Below are positions 27,037 through 35,884 of a stretch of 64,000 nucleotides of DNA, one piece after another. The notes below the pieces were generated by a model, which saw nothing but the letters and a program-made list of their open reading frames with translations, searched no databases and was not told the origin of the DNA. The position numbers and the translations under genes were made by a program. Positions within the stretch are counted from its first letter, which is position 1, and every line of letters begins with the position of its first letter. The stretch is from Deltaproteobacteria bacterium ADurb.Bin207 (GTDB lineage Bacteria > Myxococcota_A > Polyangia > Polyangiales > Polyangiaceae). The stretch is from positions 83,710 to 147,709 of the forward strand of contig MWCO01000006.1 of assembly GCA_002070115.1 (NCBI GenBank), in the 5' to 3' direction.

Positions 27037-28196
27037 GCGCTCGGAGCATCGGTGCAACGCGCGCACACCAAGGTGATCACGCCGACTTCCGGAGGAACGC
27101 CAACGCGAATCGGAAGTCCGGTACAGCCCAATCCTCCACTCACCACCAAGGTAGACCGTCCGTTTCGATATACACCCAGGCTATAGCGATTCGCCCTTTT
27201 GGTAAGGTTGACGTGCCGAGCAAGTCCGGGAAGGGCAAGCTGTCCGCCATGGGTGTGACCGCTGAGCATCAAGCTCACGCCCAAGCGGGCGGCATCATCG
27301 AAAACGATGGGATCGTGCGCGAGAAGTATCGTACATCGGTCGTGCCGTTGCGATAGGGTGACAGCCAAATCACCACGGCCCGTCCACACATCGTCCATGC
27401 CTGCGATCAGCAGCGGGGCATCGTTGCGGGTTAGCAATACCTGCTCATTTCGCAACACACGAACGCGGTGTCGTTCGAGTAGTTCGAAAAGCGGCATCCC
27501 ATTGCCGAAGTAGTCATGGTTGCCTGGCACGAAAAATACGCCGTCGGGACTACGCAAGGTCCCGAGAAGACTCGCGATGGATTCATGGAATTGGACACCG
27601 CTCGTCACGACATCGCCGGTGATGACGGTCAGGTCGACGGGAACGGCTCGAACGCGTTCGAGCCAGTTAGCCACCTGGGAAGGAGGCGTAAATCCGCCCA
27701 GATGGATATCGGAAATATGGGCGATCCGATATCCTTCGAAGGCCGCGGGTAATCCGTAAACGGATAATGTCAAATGCCGAATCCTGAGCCGTCGAGAGGT
27801 GACGAACGAACCCCATCCGAACACCCACAAGGCCATGAAATACGCCACGAAAGGGCCGAGCCAAAGATCTATTTTCCATTGTAAATTCAATATATTGAAC
27901 AACCATCCCACGGCACTGACGTGAACGGATGCAACATGAACGAAATACGGGCGCTCCAGGGCATCGACACGCCATGCTGGCCGTGGTTTATCCGGAAGCG
28001 GATAGAATACAAGAGGTTCGAGAAGCGCGTAAGCAAGGAGCACGGCCCCCATCGCCACGCCATAGGACAGCAGACCAAGCCAGCGAACCAAGGCCAGGGC
28101 CAACGCGATGGCCCAAGGAAGGTGAATGGCAATCGTCCAGATCGACACGATCCGCACCATTTTCGCATGCCATGGACCCTTGTTTTCCTTCGCCAT
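27033..28196 (-). CDS. Membrane metallophosphoesterase
   Basis: A 387-residue protein with four or five N-terminal membrane helices (residues 15-130) and a calcineurin-type phosphoesterase domain. Metal ligands are HISDIHLGGF, VITGDVVTSG, VPGNHDYFGNG, LLAHDPIVF and MLSGHTHGGQL. This matches the YaeI/YkuE class, some of which cleave UDP-2,3-diacylglucosamine or similar lipids, but the substrate here is unknown. ATG 28196 was chosen over a TTG at 28223. Residues 109-118 (FNILNLQWKI) use ATA, TTA and AAT codons and coincide with a near-perfect copy of the dispersed AT-rich motif at 27883-27899. Confidence 0.88.
   Translation of the reverse strand: MAKENKGPWHAKMVRIVSIWTIAIHLPWAIALALALVRWLGLLSYGVAMGAVLLAYALLEPLVFYPLPDKPRPAWRVDALERPYFVHVASVHVSAVGWLFNILNLQWKIDLWLGPFVAYFMALWVFGWGSFVTSRRLRIRHLTLSVYGLPAAFEGYRIAHISDIHLGGFTPPSQVANWLERVRAVPVDLTVITGDVVTSGVQFHESIASLLGTLRSPDGVFFVPGNHDYFGNGMPLFELLERHRVRVLRNEQVLLTRNDAPLLIAGMDDVWTGRGDLAVTLSQRHDRCTILLAHDPIVFDDAARLGVSLMLSGHTHGGQLALPGLARHVNLTKRANRYSLGVYRNGRSTLVVSGGLGCTGLPIRVGVPPEVGVITLVCARCTDAPSA
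27883..27899 (+). repeat. Dispersed AT-rich motif, copy inside a gene
   Basis: AAATTCAATATATTGAA, inside the metallophosphoesterase gene. It shares a 14-base run, AAATTCAATATATT, with the intergenic copy at 31697-31713 and contains the perfect palindrome TTCAATATATTGAA. Confidence 0.55.
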
Positions 28197-28269
28197 CAGA
28201 TAAGGGGAATCCGACAACGGCAAGGGCTGGCTAGCATCCCACCGCTTCCTCGCCTTGCGTCACCAACCA

Positions 28270-30237
28270 TCATTGCACTCCCACGACAAGGCCGTCGTCA
28301 CCAAGGACAAGAACACCGGAAGACGTGGCACCCACCCCGATCAACCGAGCGGGAATCGGCGTCGATGGACTCACGCGAACCCATGTCGTCCCGTCGTGAC
28401 GCAACACGCGTCCTTCCTCCCCGACGGCCCATAAGGCGCCATCGAAACCCATGGTAACGGCTGTCAGGTCCCGGGTGGTTTGGACAGGTTCGATCCATAC
28501 ACGCATGGAAGGGGAAATATGCAAGGCGTGTCCACCGCTTCCTACGATAGCCAGCCCGTCGTTGGGACGGGCGGCCATGGCTCGCAAGTGTCCCGTTCGC
28601 TCCCACGCCATCGGTTCGAGGATGGAGGATTGCCAAAGGAAAAGCGCTCCTCCATCTCCGCAAACGATGAGCTTTCCCCCTGCGGTTCGTTGGATGGCGC
28701 GCAGCACGGTGGGCGTATCGATCCGTTGGATTTCCGATTCCCGTTGTCGAGAAAGATGCAAGAAAAAGCCACCTCCCGCGGTGTTTTCCCCCACCAAAAA
28801 CGCTTCGTCGGGACGATCCATCCACGCGCCGAATACCCTCAGATCCGGTTGTCGTAGGGGCCACCATACCGGTCGCCCATCCGGAAATAGCGTCACGACC
28901 ATCCCGTGGTCGCCCATCAACAAACTGCAGCCATCGGGCGTGCGAATCATGGCACGAACGTCTGGCATAAAAAGGCCCGGGGGAGTTGGAAGCACGGACC
29001 AAGACCGTTGGGACCAACGATACAGTCCCTCCGGTCCCACAGCCAATACCGTCCCATCTCCTCCAAATAGCGCGCTTCGAAGACCCAATTGTGAAAGGGC
29101 GTCGGAAAGCACGATCAGCCGCGGCCCATGACCCAACCGAGTAGGAGCATCCGTGAGACTGCTGTTGTCCGGATGACTCTGCCGTCGGTCCAAAACTCCC
29201 GACACCTCGGCACGGTTCAAGCCGATCCCGCTCAATTTCACGGTGCGACGCTCTCCCCCGTGCAAGACAGGTTCGACTTCCGACCAAAACGCGCGGCAGG
29301 TTGGCTGCCGATTCGAGGGGTCAGGCTGAAGCCCTTGGGTAATCGCTCGATCCAAACGCTGAATGAGATCATCCTGGCCTTGAAGTTCGAGGGAGAGGTT
29401 ATTCGCACAATCCGCGAGGGAAGGACGCGCCCCCATGATGATTTGCGTAATCACACGCAGGGGCGGATCACCGTCCGCATAGGGAAACGCGGCGCGCCCC
29501 GCCAAACACTCGAATAAAATCGCCGCAAGACTAAAAACGTCGGATTGTTCGGAAACCCTTTCATTGCCGTGTTCGTATTGTTCCGGAGGCGCATAACCCA
29601 ACGTCGCTCCCGCAAACGCCGTGGTCTGGTTCATCTTCAAGTCCACCAGCTTGACCAACCCAAAGTCCGTTACCTTGACCACCTCCTGTCGCGATTGAGA
29701 CATGAGCAGAATATTCGAAGGCTTCAAATCCCGATGCACGATGCGATGGGCGTGAACCGTTTCCAAAGCCCGTACCACCTGACGAAGGATCCGCCGCACT
29801 CGCCCCACCGAAAGCCCCTTGCCAGGCGAACCGTCAATCACATCCGCCAGCGTGATGCCATCGACATACTCCAACACCGTAAACGGAAGATCCAGCACCC
29901 GCGCGCTCGCCCCTTCGCCAACATGAAAACGCGTGATGCCATGATCGTAGAATCGAACCACGTGCGGACAGGGCGTGGGCTGCATCCCCATCATACGCAG
30001 CACTTCTGCTTCCCGCTGAAACCTTCGCAGCGCCTCCGGATTGACGCTATCGGGTCGAAGAAGCTTGACCACGACCCACATGCCATCCGGCTCATCGTAA
30101 TTCGCTTTGTATACCCAGCCCTGCCCCCCCTCGCCGAGCAGATCACGCAAATAATACCGGACACCTCGGCTTCCTGTCAGGAAACCACCCACGACTTGAT
30201 CACGGAGAGCTTCGAGTTGAGCTTCCTCGGGAAGCAT
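28270..30237 (-). CDS. Ser/Thr protein kinase with C-terminal propeller-like domain
   Basis: A 655-residue protein. The kinase domain (about residues 28-320) is complete: LGEGGQGWVYKA (Gly loop), WVVVKLLRP (ATP lysine), VHRDLKPSNILL, VTDFGLVKLVD and YAPPEQYEHG. After a polar linker, residues 365-655 contain repeated beta phrases (VLAVGPEGLYRW, LLMGDHGMVVTLF, LIVCGDGGALFLWQ, LAIVGSGGHALHI, WAVGEEGRVLRHDG, LVLGDDGLVVGVQ) spaced about 45 residues apart, as in a six- or seven-bladed propeller. There is no signal peptide or membrane helix, so the propeller is probably cytoplasmic and serves as a protein-binding platform. Start ATG 30237. Confidence 0.87.
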   Translation of the reverse strand: MLPEEAQLEALRDQVVGGFLTGSRGVRYYLRDLLGEGGQGWVYKANYDEPDGMWVVVKLLRPDSVNPEALRRFQREAEVLRMMGMQPTPCPHVVRFYDHGITRFHVGEGASARVLDLPFTVLEYVDGITLADVIDGSPGKGLSVGRVRRILRQVVRALETVHAHRIVHRDLKPSNILLMSQSRQEVVKVTDFGLVKLVDLKMNQTTAFAGATLGYAPPEQYEHGNERVSEQSDVFSLAAILFECLAGRAAFPYADGDPPLRVITQIIMGARPSLADCANNLSLELQGQDDLIQRLDRAITQGLQPDPSNRQPTCRAFWSEVEPVLHGGERRTVKLSGIGLNRAEVSGVLDRRQSHPDNSSLTDAPTRLGHGPRLIVLSDALSQLGLRSALFGGDGTVLAVGPEGLYRWSQRSWSVLPTPPGLFMPDVRAMIRTPDGCSLLMGDHGMVVTLFPDGRPVWWPLRQPDLRVFGAWMDRPDEAFLVGENTAGGGFFLHLSRQRESEIQRIDTPTVLRAIQRTAGGKLIVCGDGGALFLWQSSILEPMAWERTGHLRAMAARPNDGLAIVGSGGHALHISPSMRVWIEPVQTTRDLTAVTMGFDGALWAVGEEGRVLRHDGTTWVRVSPSTPIPARLIGVGATSSGVLVLGDDGLVVGVQ

Positions 30238-30339
30238 GACCCGCCCATGCTAATACACCAAGGGCCACGTTCGAAGATGCTTGTTCGGAATCTAGCCCCG
30301 CTGTCGAGAAGACAGAGCCCTACTATGAAATTTCATTTT

Positions 30340-30356
30340 ATATTCAAATAGTTACA
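30340..30356 (+). repeat. Dispersed AT-rich motif, intergenic copy
   Basis: ATATTCAAATAGTTACA, within a 198-base gap between hemB and the kinase gene. Confidence 0.6.
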
Positions 30357-30435
30357 ACAAACCCGGCCATGCACGGGGAAAACGATTCTCCACGACAGGC
30401 GTCGAAAACCCGACCGCTTCGAGGGGATGGGGACG

Positions 30436-31413
30436 CTACTGTCGCAGCCACCTTGCCGCTTGACGCGCATAATAGGTGAGGATCACATCGGCCCCGGCGC
30501 GACGAATTCCCAGCAGGCTTTCGAGAACGACGCGTTTTTCTTCGAGCCACCCGTTTTGGCTGGCGGCTTTGAGCATGGCGTATTCACCGCTGACCTGGTA
30601 CGCGGCGACAGGCAAGGTGGTGTACTCGCGCACTCGGTGGATCACATCGAGATAAGGTCCGGCGGGTTTGACCATGACCATATCGGCGCCTTCGCTCTCA
30701 TCGAGGGCGAGTTCACGCAACGCCTCCCGAGCATTGGCGGGATCCATCTGGTACGTTTTTTTGTCACCAAATTTGGGGGCCGAATCCAACGCATCCCGGA
30801 ACGGACCATAAAAAGCCGATGCGTACTTGGCCGTATACGACAGGATCGAAACATCGGTGAATCCCGCGTCGTCGAGCGTATCGCGAATCGCTGCCACCCG
30901 ACCATCCATCATGTCGCTCGGCGCAATGATATCCGCACCGGCCTGCGCCTGACACAGCGCCTGCTTGCACAAGACTTCCACCGTCTCATCGTTGAGGATC
31001 TTGCCTCCCTGCACAATGCCGTCGTGCCCATCGGACGAATAGGGGTCCAAGGCGACATCGGTGACGACAATCAACTCGGGGAAACGGTTTTTGAGCGCAC
31101 GGATAGCCCGTGGAACCAGACCATCGGCACGGTAGGCCTCCTCCCCTTGGCTGGACTTGAGTTCATCCGCAATGGCCGGAAATAATACCATCGCACTAAC
31201 ACCCTCGGATAACGCACCTTCCGCTTCGGCAAGCAGCGCTTCGAGACTCAGCCGCGCGCAGCCAGGCATCGATGCAATGGGTTGCGTCCCCTTCCCATCA
31301 TGGATGAAAACCGGATAGACGAGGTGTTGGGGAGCCAAGACGGTTTCACGGTGAAAAGCACGAATGGCTTCGGACTTGCGGTTGCGGCGGGGTCGAGAAA
31401 TGAGATCCATCAT
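30436..31413 (-). CDS. hemB: Porphobilinogen synthase (delta-aminolevulinic acid dehydratase)
   Basis: A 325-residue enzyme that condenses two 5-aminolevulinate molecules to porphobilinogen in haem and cobalamin synthesis. The Schiff-base lysines are in SYTAKYASAFYGPFRDA and MVMVKPAGPYLDVI. The metal loop reads DVALDPYSSDGHDG, with Asp instead of the zinc-binding Cys triad, so this is the Mg-dependent class seen in Pseudomonas and many other proteobacteria. ATG 31413 (MMDLISRPRRNRK) fits the family start; a TTG at 31452 would add 13 residues. The enzyme feeds the cofactor needed by NrdJ. Confidence 0.95.
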   Translation of the reverse strand: MMDLISRPRRNRKSEAIRAFHRETVLAPQHLVYPVFIHDGKGTQPIASMPGCARLSLEALLAEAEGALSEGVSAMVLFPAIADELKSSQGEEAYRADGLVPRAIRALKNRFPELIVVTDVALDPYSSDGHDGIVQGGKILNDETVEVLCKQALCQAQAGADIIAPSDMMDGRVAAIRDTLDDAGFTDVSILSYTAKYASAFYGPFRDALDSAPKFGDKKTYQMDPANAREALRELALDESEGADMVMVKPAGPYLDVIHRVREYTTLPVAAYQVSGEYAMLKAASQNGWLEEKRVVLESLLGIRRAGADVILTYYARQAARWLRQ

Positions 31414-31539
31414 GAGGTCGGCTAGCGTATCGACACCGTAAGCATCGGGCAAGAGCAGATGCTCGGCATCGATGCACCGCGCGGCGTAAGCCCCGCTCCA
31501 GATATCGTCTCGTCATGCCCGGACACACAAATATTACAT

Positions 31540-31556
31540 AAATTCAACAGGTTATC
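31540..31556 (+). repeat. Dispersed AT-rich motif, intergenic copy
   Basis: AAATTCAACAGGTTATC, upstream of hemB. A second copy on the opposite strand lies about 150 bases to the right in the same gap. Confidence 0.5.
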
Positions 31557-31696
31557 ATGGATTCACGACACCTCGGCCCCGACCCTTCTGCCCATCGGCC
31601 CCGACGCTTCCCCCAAACCCGGATTCCGCACACCAAAGCTGAGATTTCGGGGGGGCCCAAGGGCCGAAATGCGCCGTCCACGCCTTGTGGTTATCG

Positions 31697-31713
31697 TGTA
31701 ATATATTGAATTT
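31697..31713 (-). repeat. Dispersed AT-rich motif, intergenic copy
   Basis: Minus-strand reading AAATTCAATATATTACA, just downstream of recA. It is followed by a second TTATTGAATATT, giving an AT-only patch of about 30 bases. Confidence 0.6.
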
Positions 31714-31730
31714 ATTGAATATTTATCCTT

Positions 31731-32741
31731 CTAGGCAGCGAGAGAATTCGATAAACCCGCTACCCGGATGGCATCGGAGAGGGCAAGTCGAAGGTCTTCC
31801 CGTACCAGCAACGTTTCACGACTTTTTTCTCGACCCTGCCCAAGGTTCTCCGAACCGAAAGAAAAGAAGGAACCGGCTTTGGTCACGACGCCCGAGCGCA
31901 TCCCCATATCAAGCAGGTCGGAAACGCTATCGATGCCCGTGCCCCATCGGATATCGAACTCGGCTTCCTGGAACGGACGGGCCAGCTTGTTTTTTACGAC
32001 TTTGACACGGGTTTTTGAGCCCACGACGGTATCACTTACTTTGAGTTGGCCGATTCGTCGCACGTCCAGGCGCACACTGGCGTAAAATTTCAGGGCATTT
32101 CCGCCGGTGGTCGTCTCGGGGCTTCCAAAAACGACACCGATTTTTTGCCGCAATTGATTGATGAACATCAGGGTAGTGCCCGTACGATGCGCGGCGGCCG
32201 TCAGTTTTCGAAGGGCTTGGCTCATCAGGCGGGCCTGAAGGCCCATATGCTGATCTCCCATATCCCCTTCGATCTCGGCTTTGGGGGTAAGAGCGGCCAC
32301 CGAATCGACCACGACCAGATCGACCGTCTCCGAGCGCGTCAACATCTCCACGATTTCAAGGGCTTGCTCCCCATTATCCGGCTGGCTGACCAGCAACTTC
32401 TCCGTGTCCACACCAAGCGTTCGCGCGTAGCTCACGTCGAAAGCGTGTTCCGCGTCGATGAAGGCGGCAATTCCGCCGTTCGCCTGCGCCTGGGCAATGG
32501 CGTGAAGCGTCAACGTGGTCTTTCCGCTCGCTTCGGGACCGTAGATCTCCACGATGCGTCCTCGCGGATATCCACCCACACCCAGCGCCTCGTCCAAGGC
32601 AAGGGATCCACTTCGAATCACCGCGATGTCCGCGGTCGTCTGCTCATCCCCAAGCTGCATGATCGCCCCTTTTCCAAAGGCTTTTTCGATGCCACTCACC
32701 AACCCACGAATACTGTTGAGCTTTTCTTCTAGATGCAACAT
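31731..32741 (-). CDS. recA: Recombinase A
   Basis: A 336-residue DNA strand-exchange ATPase. Start ATG 32741 ([23 protein letters not shown]) has an AAGGAG ribosome binding site a few bases upstream. The longer frame to 32837 was rejected. Walker A is [10 protein letters not shown], Walker B region [12 protein letters not shown], and loop L2 is [29 protein letters not shown]. The C-terminus lacks the strongly acidic tail of E. coli RecA. It is 92 bases downstream of comM, on the same strand. I looked for a LexA box of the known types in that gap and saw none. Confidence 0.97.
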   Translation of the reverse strand: MLHLEEKLNSIRGLVSGIEKAFGKGAIMQLGDEQTTADIAVIRSGSLALDEALGVGGYPRGRIVEIYGPEASGKTTLTLHAIAQAQANGGIAAFIDAEHAFDVSYARTLGVDTEKLLVSQPDNGEQALEIVEMLTRSETVDLVVVDSVAALTPKAEIEGDMGDQHMGLQARLMSQALRKLTAAAHRTGTTLMFINQLRQKIGVVFGSPETTTGGNALKFYASVRLDVRRIGQLKVSDTVVGSKTRVKVVKNKLARPFQEAEFDIRWGTGIDSVSDLLDMGMRSGVVTKAGSFFSFGSENLGQGREKSRETLLVREDLRLALSDAIRVAGLSNSLAA

Positions 32742-32833
32742 GACTTTTTCTCCTTGTAGGGAACGCGGCGTTGCGCAAACGCATACCTGTCCCCTGCTCA
32801 TGTGATTTCCGCCGAGCCCCAACGCCCGGACGG

Positions 32834-34366
32834 TCAACCCAGCACGGGCCCTCGGTCGAGAACCCGCCCTTGAATCGCCTCGGCAATATGAACGGAGCGC
32901 ACATCGGGACTCGATTCCAAGTCCGCGATCGTTCGGGCCAAACGAAGGATTTTTCCGTAGGCCCGGGCCGACAGGCCAAGCCGCTCGGCGGCAGCGATCA
33001 GCAGTTTCATCCCTTGCGCATCGGGCAGGGCCACGGCATCCAGTTCTCGCGAGGATAGAGCGCCGTTACAGCGGCTTTCCACCTGCCCCGTCTCGAGCCG
33101 CCGTGCCTGGATCGCTCTTGCGGCCATGACCCGAGCACGTACGGTCGCCGAGCTTTCTCCGCAGGGCCTTTCGCGAAGGAAAGTCACATCGACCGGCGGC
33201 ACATGCACGTGCAGGTCAATCCGATCCAGCAAAGGGCCCGAGAGTTTTGCGCGATACGCGTGAATCCGATGCTCTCCACACTGACACCGGCCACTGGAAT
33301 CCCCCGCGTACCCGCACGGGCAAGGGTTGACCGCGGCCACGAGCATCGGGCGCGCGGGATAGGTTGCCCTTTCCTTGGCTCTTGCGATGGTCAACTGGCC
33401 ATCTTCCAGGGGTTGGCGAAGGGCCTCGATGGCGCTGCGGCGAAACTCCGCCAATTCATCGAGAAACAACACCCCCTGGTGGGCAAGGGAAACCTCTCCG
33501 GGACGCGGTGGCGCACCTCCACCCACCAATCCGGCGTCGCTCACCGTATGATGAGGCGCTCGAAAAGGTCGAATCGTCACCAACCCTGAATCCGAGGGCA
33601 ACAGCCCCGCCACCGAATGAATCGCGGTCACCTCGAGCGCTTCGGAATAGGTCAGCGGCGGCATGATCGAGGGAAGTCGCCTCGCCAACATGGTCTTGCC
33701 TCCCCCAGGAGGCCCAATCATCAACAAATGATGACCTCCCGCGGCCGCGATTTCCAGCGCTCGACGCGCTCCCGGTTGCCCCTTGACATCGATGAGGTCA
33801 AGCCGTTCATCAAATGAAGGAGCGAAAACCACGGCCTGCGGTGATGGCAGCGGGCTCTGTCCGCGCAAATGCTCCCGCACATCGTGCAGCGTATCGGCCA
33901 CCTTGACATCGATGCCGTCCACGGCGCTCGCTTCCCGACCATTGCCCGCAGGAACGATCGCGTGGCGCATCCCGTTGTTTCGAGCGGCCATCAGTTGAGG
34001 CAGCACGCCTCGTACCGGGCGAACCGCCCCATGAAGGGACAGTTCCCCAAGAAGCAACGTATCATGCAATGATTCTCGATTCACATGCCCCAGCGCCGCC
34101 AACGCGGCAGAAGCAATCGCCAAATCAAAAGCACTCCCCGGTTTCCGCAGGTCGGCGGGAGCCAAGTTGACAACCAATCGTTGCTGCCCGATGTTGAGCC
34201 CCAATTGATTGAGGGCGGAGCGCACCCGCACGTAGCTTTCGCGGACGCTGGCCTCGGGCAAGCCGACCAATTCGAACTTCGGAACCCCGCGAAAAGACTC
34301 AACTTCTACGCGGACCGGCTGCGCGTTCATTCCCAACAATACCGTGGTATGGGCAGTAGCAAGCAT
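32834..34366 (-). CDS. comM: Mg-chelatase-like AAA ATPase ComM/YifB
   Basis: A 510-residue AAA+ helicase that extends recombination intermediates during natural transformation. Start ATG 34366 ([23 protein letters not shown]) matches the family; an upstream extension does not. The N-terminal Lon-like domain ([39 protein letters not shown]) is followed by Walker [15 protein letters not shown], Walker [12 protein letters not shown], a zinc region ([17 protein letters not shown]) and the C-terminal [20 protein letters not shown]. It precedes recA, an appropriate partner. Confidence 0.93.
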   Translation of the reverse strand: MLATAHTTVLLGMNAQPVRVEVESFRGVPKFELVGLPEASVRESYVRVRSALNQLGLNIGQQRLVVNLAPADLRKPGSAFDLAIASAALAALGHVNRESLHDTLLLGELSLHGAVRPVRGVLPQLMAARNNGMRHAIVPAGNGREASAVDGIDVKVADTLHDVREHLRGQSPLPSPQAVVFAPSFDERLDLIDVKGQPGARRALEIAAAGGHHLLMIGPPGGGKTMLARRLPSIMPPLTYSEALEVTAIHSVAGLLPSDSGLVTIRPFRAPHHTVSDAGLVGGGAPPRPGEVSLAHQGVLFLDELAEFRRSAIEALRQPLEDGQLTIARAKERATYPARPMLVAAVNPCPCGYAGDSSGRCQCGEHRIHAYRAKLSGPLLDRIDLHVHVPPVDVTFLRERPCGESSATVRARVMAARAIQARRLETGQVESRCNGALSSRELDAVALPDAQGMKLLIAAAERLGLSARAYGKILRLARTIADLESSPDVRSVHIAEAIQGRVLDRGPVLG

Positions 34367-34697
34367 ATCCCCCGCTCTATCAAACGTCGTGCCATCGGAA
34401 CCCCACGAAAATTCGCGGTGTTTACCGTAGTTTCCCCCAAAAGCCTGGTGGCGGTTCGCCACCCCAATCCGGAAAAACCGATGGGGTAGCCACTTTGTAA
34501 CCTATTGGATTTATGTATGAATTATCGTTTTTCGACCATTCGCCACCCCCACTCTGGCCACCGCCACCCCATCCCTTGCCCTCAACATGACGTTGCGCCT
34601 TGGCCCCACAACGCGGTACCCTTCCCATGGACGACGACATGCCTCATTTCCTGTTCCACCATGCTGCGGTACACCTTTTTGTCCCAGGATATCGCTC
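34367..34697. other. Non-coding gap of 331 bp between comM and an unknown gene
   Basis: I see no gene here. It holds a copy of the dispersed AT-rich motif at 34496-34512 and presumably the divergent promoters. Open frames through it have shadow-like composition. Confidence 0.6.
34496..34512 (-). repeat. Dispersed AT-rich motif, intergenic copy
   Basis: Minus-strand reading AAATCCAATAGGTTACA, 130 bases upstream of comM. Confidence 0.6.
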
Positions 34698-35276
34698 ATG
34701 ACGATGCCCCTCACCAGCCCTTTCACCGCCTGTTCCGTGCCAGGATCCACGCGGGATTTCATCGCGCAACGACGAGCGTTGCCCTGGTTCCACCATGGGG
34801 TTTTGCATCTATTCATCGACCACTGCCAAAAGGCTTGCGTGGGAGACCTTCCCTTCCTCTCCTACGAACTCGGAACGCGTCCGATCGCCGGACCTTTGCA
34901 ACAACCCCTGCTCACCCAAACCCACGCCATCGTCGAAGCAAACCTTGCCCCGACATGGACCCATCGCGGCTTCGTCCAACCGCGCCGAAAATGGCATCGT
35001 GTCGCGAATTGGATGGGCTTTCGCGAAATCACTTTTCCCGAAGATCCCCTCTTCCACCAACGATTCCGCGTAACGTCGTCCAGCCCCAACCCCCACCAGC
35101 AGCTTCACGACGGCCTCCGGCGCGCTTTGCTCGATACGCGCCTTATCTCTCTGGCCTGGTCCGAAACAAGGGTAGCCATCCATCGTCCCGGGCCGCTGAG
35201 CCAAGAAAAAAGGGAATCATTTCAACATAGTAGCATTAAGTTGCTCACTTCCTTCCTGCCCTGCCCCCCTGCATAA
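34698..35276 (+). CDS. Protein of unknown function with an FPEDPxF motif
   Basis: A 192-residue protein starting at ATG 34698 (a second ATG follows at 34704). The C-terminal half contains FREITFPEDPLFHQRFRVTSS, then LRRALLDTRLISLAWSETRVAIHRPG, which resembles the DUF3137-type pattern of a Phe-rich motif followed by a short globular domain. I cannot confirm that family. The N-terminal half contains FHHGVLHLFIDHC and FLSYELGT. No signal peptide or clear membrane segment. A longer open frame in another phase (34505-35230) is Pro/Arg-rich and was judged a shadow. Function unknown. Confidence 0.5.
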   Translation: MTMPLTSPFTACSVPGSTRDFIAQRRALPWFHHGVLHLFIDHCQKACVGDLPFLSYELGTRPIAGPLQQPLLTQTHAIVEANLAPTWTHRGFVQPRRKWHRVANWMGFREITFPEDPLFHQRFRVTSSSPNPHQQLHDGLRRALLDTRLISLAWSETRVAIHRPGPLSQEKRESFQHSSIKLLTSFLPCPPA

Positions 35277-35331
35277 AAACATTCGACCGCCCCACCTTGC
35301 CACGACCCGTTGCCTGCCCAAGAAGGCAGCC

Positions 35332-35697
35332 ATGGAGCCCTGGATCGTTCCCCTTTTCGTCGTGATCGCCCTGCTTTTGCTGTGGAAAATGGCGGGAGCT
35401 TATCGTTCTCCCAAACAACTCCAAGCCATTGCGGAAGCCTTGCGCTCGGGTGCCACGCTCATCGATGTTCGCTCCGAAGCCGAGTTTGCCTCGGGTCATC
35501 TTCCAGGGGCCATCCATATCCCCGTCAACGATCTTCATCCCGAACGGCTGAAGGACAAAACCAGACCGGTCGTGGTTTATTGCGCTTCCGGCGCGCGAAG
35601 CGCCTATGCCGCGAAAACCTTGCGAAAAGCAGGCTTCACGGCCCTCGACCTCGGCCCCATGTTCAACGGCAGAAAAGTGCTTCCGCAATCCCCCTGA
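35332..35697 (+). CDS. Membrane-anchored rhodanese-like protein
   Basis: A 121-residue protein with an N-terminal membrane helix (WIVPLFVVIALLLLWKMAG) and a single rhodanese domain. The active-site loop VVYCASGARSAYAAKTL carries the catalytic Cys that accepts sulfane sulfur, and LIDVRSEAEFASGHLPGAIHIP is the usual preceding segment. It may transfer sulfur or reduce sulfur species at the membrane. It starts 55 bases after the previous gene on the same strand. Confidence 0.88.
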   Translation: MEPWIVPLFVVIALLLLWKMAGAYRSPKQLQAIAEALRSGATLIDVRSEAEFASGHLPGAIHIPVNDLHPERLKDKTRPVVVYCASGARSAYAAKTLRKAGFTALDLGPMFNGRKVLPQSP

Positions 35698-35884
35698 ACA
35701 TCCTTTCGATTTGACGGCGAATCATCTCGAGAGCGCCGCCGCCGTCGCGACCCCAAAAGCCCCTATACCATTGTTTTTACAACATTTTCCCCTTGTCGAC
35801 CGACTTCCCAAGGAACAACCAAGATTTGCTTGTGTCCGTGGTCTTACCGTTCCGGTACGCTAGAGCCATTGGAGGGTCCATCTC

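Noticed and set aside
32742..32833. LexA operator in front of recA
   Set aside because: None of the SOS box types I know could be matched in the comM-recA gap.
34505..35230. Longer open frame over the unknown gene at 34698-35276
   Set aside because: The product is Pro/Arg/His-rich throughout, whereas the other phase has a normal hydrophobic pattern and a motif.
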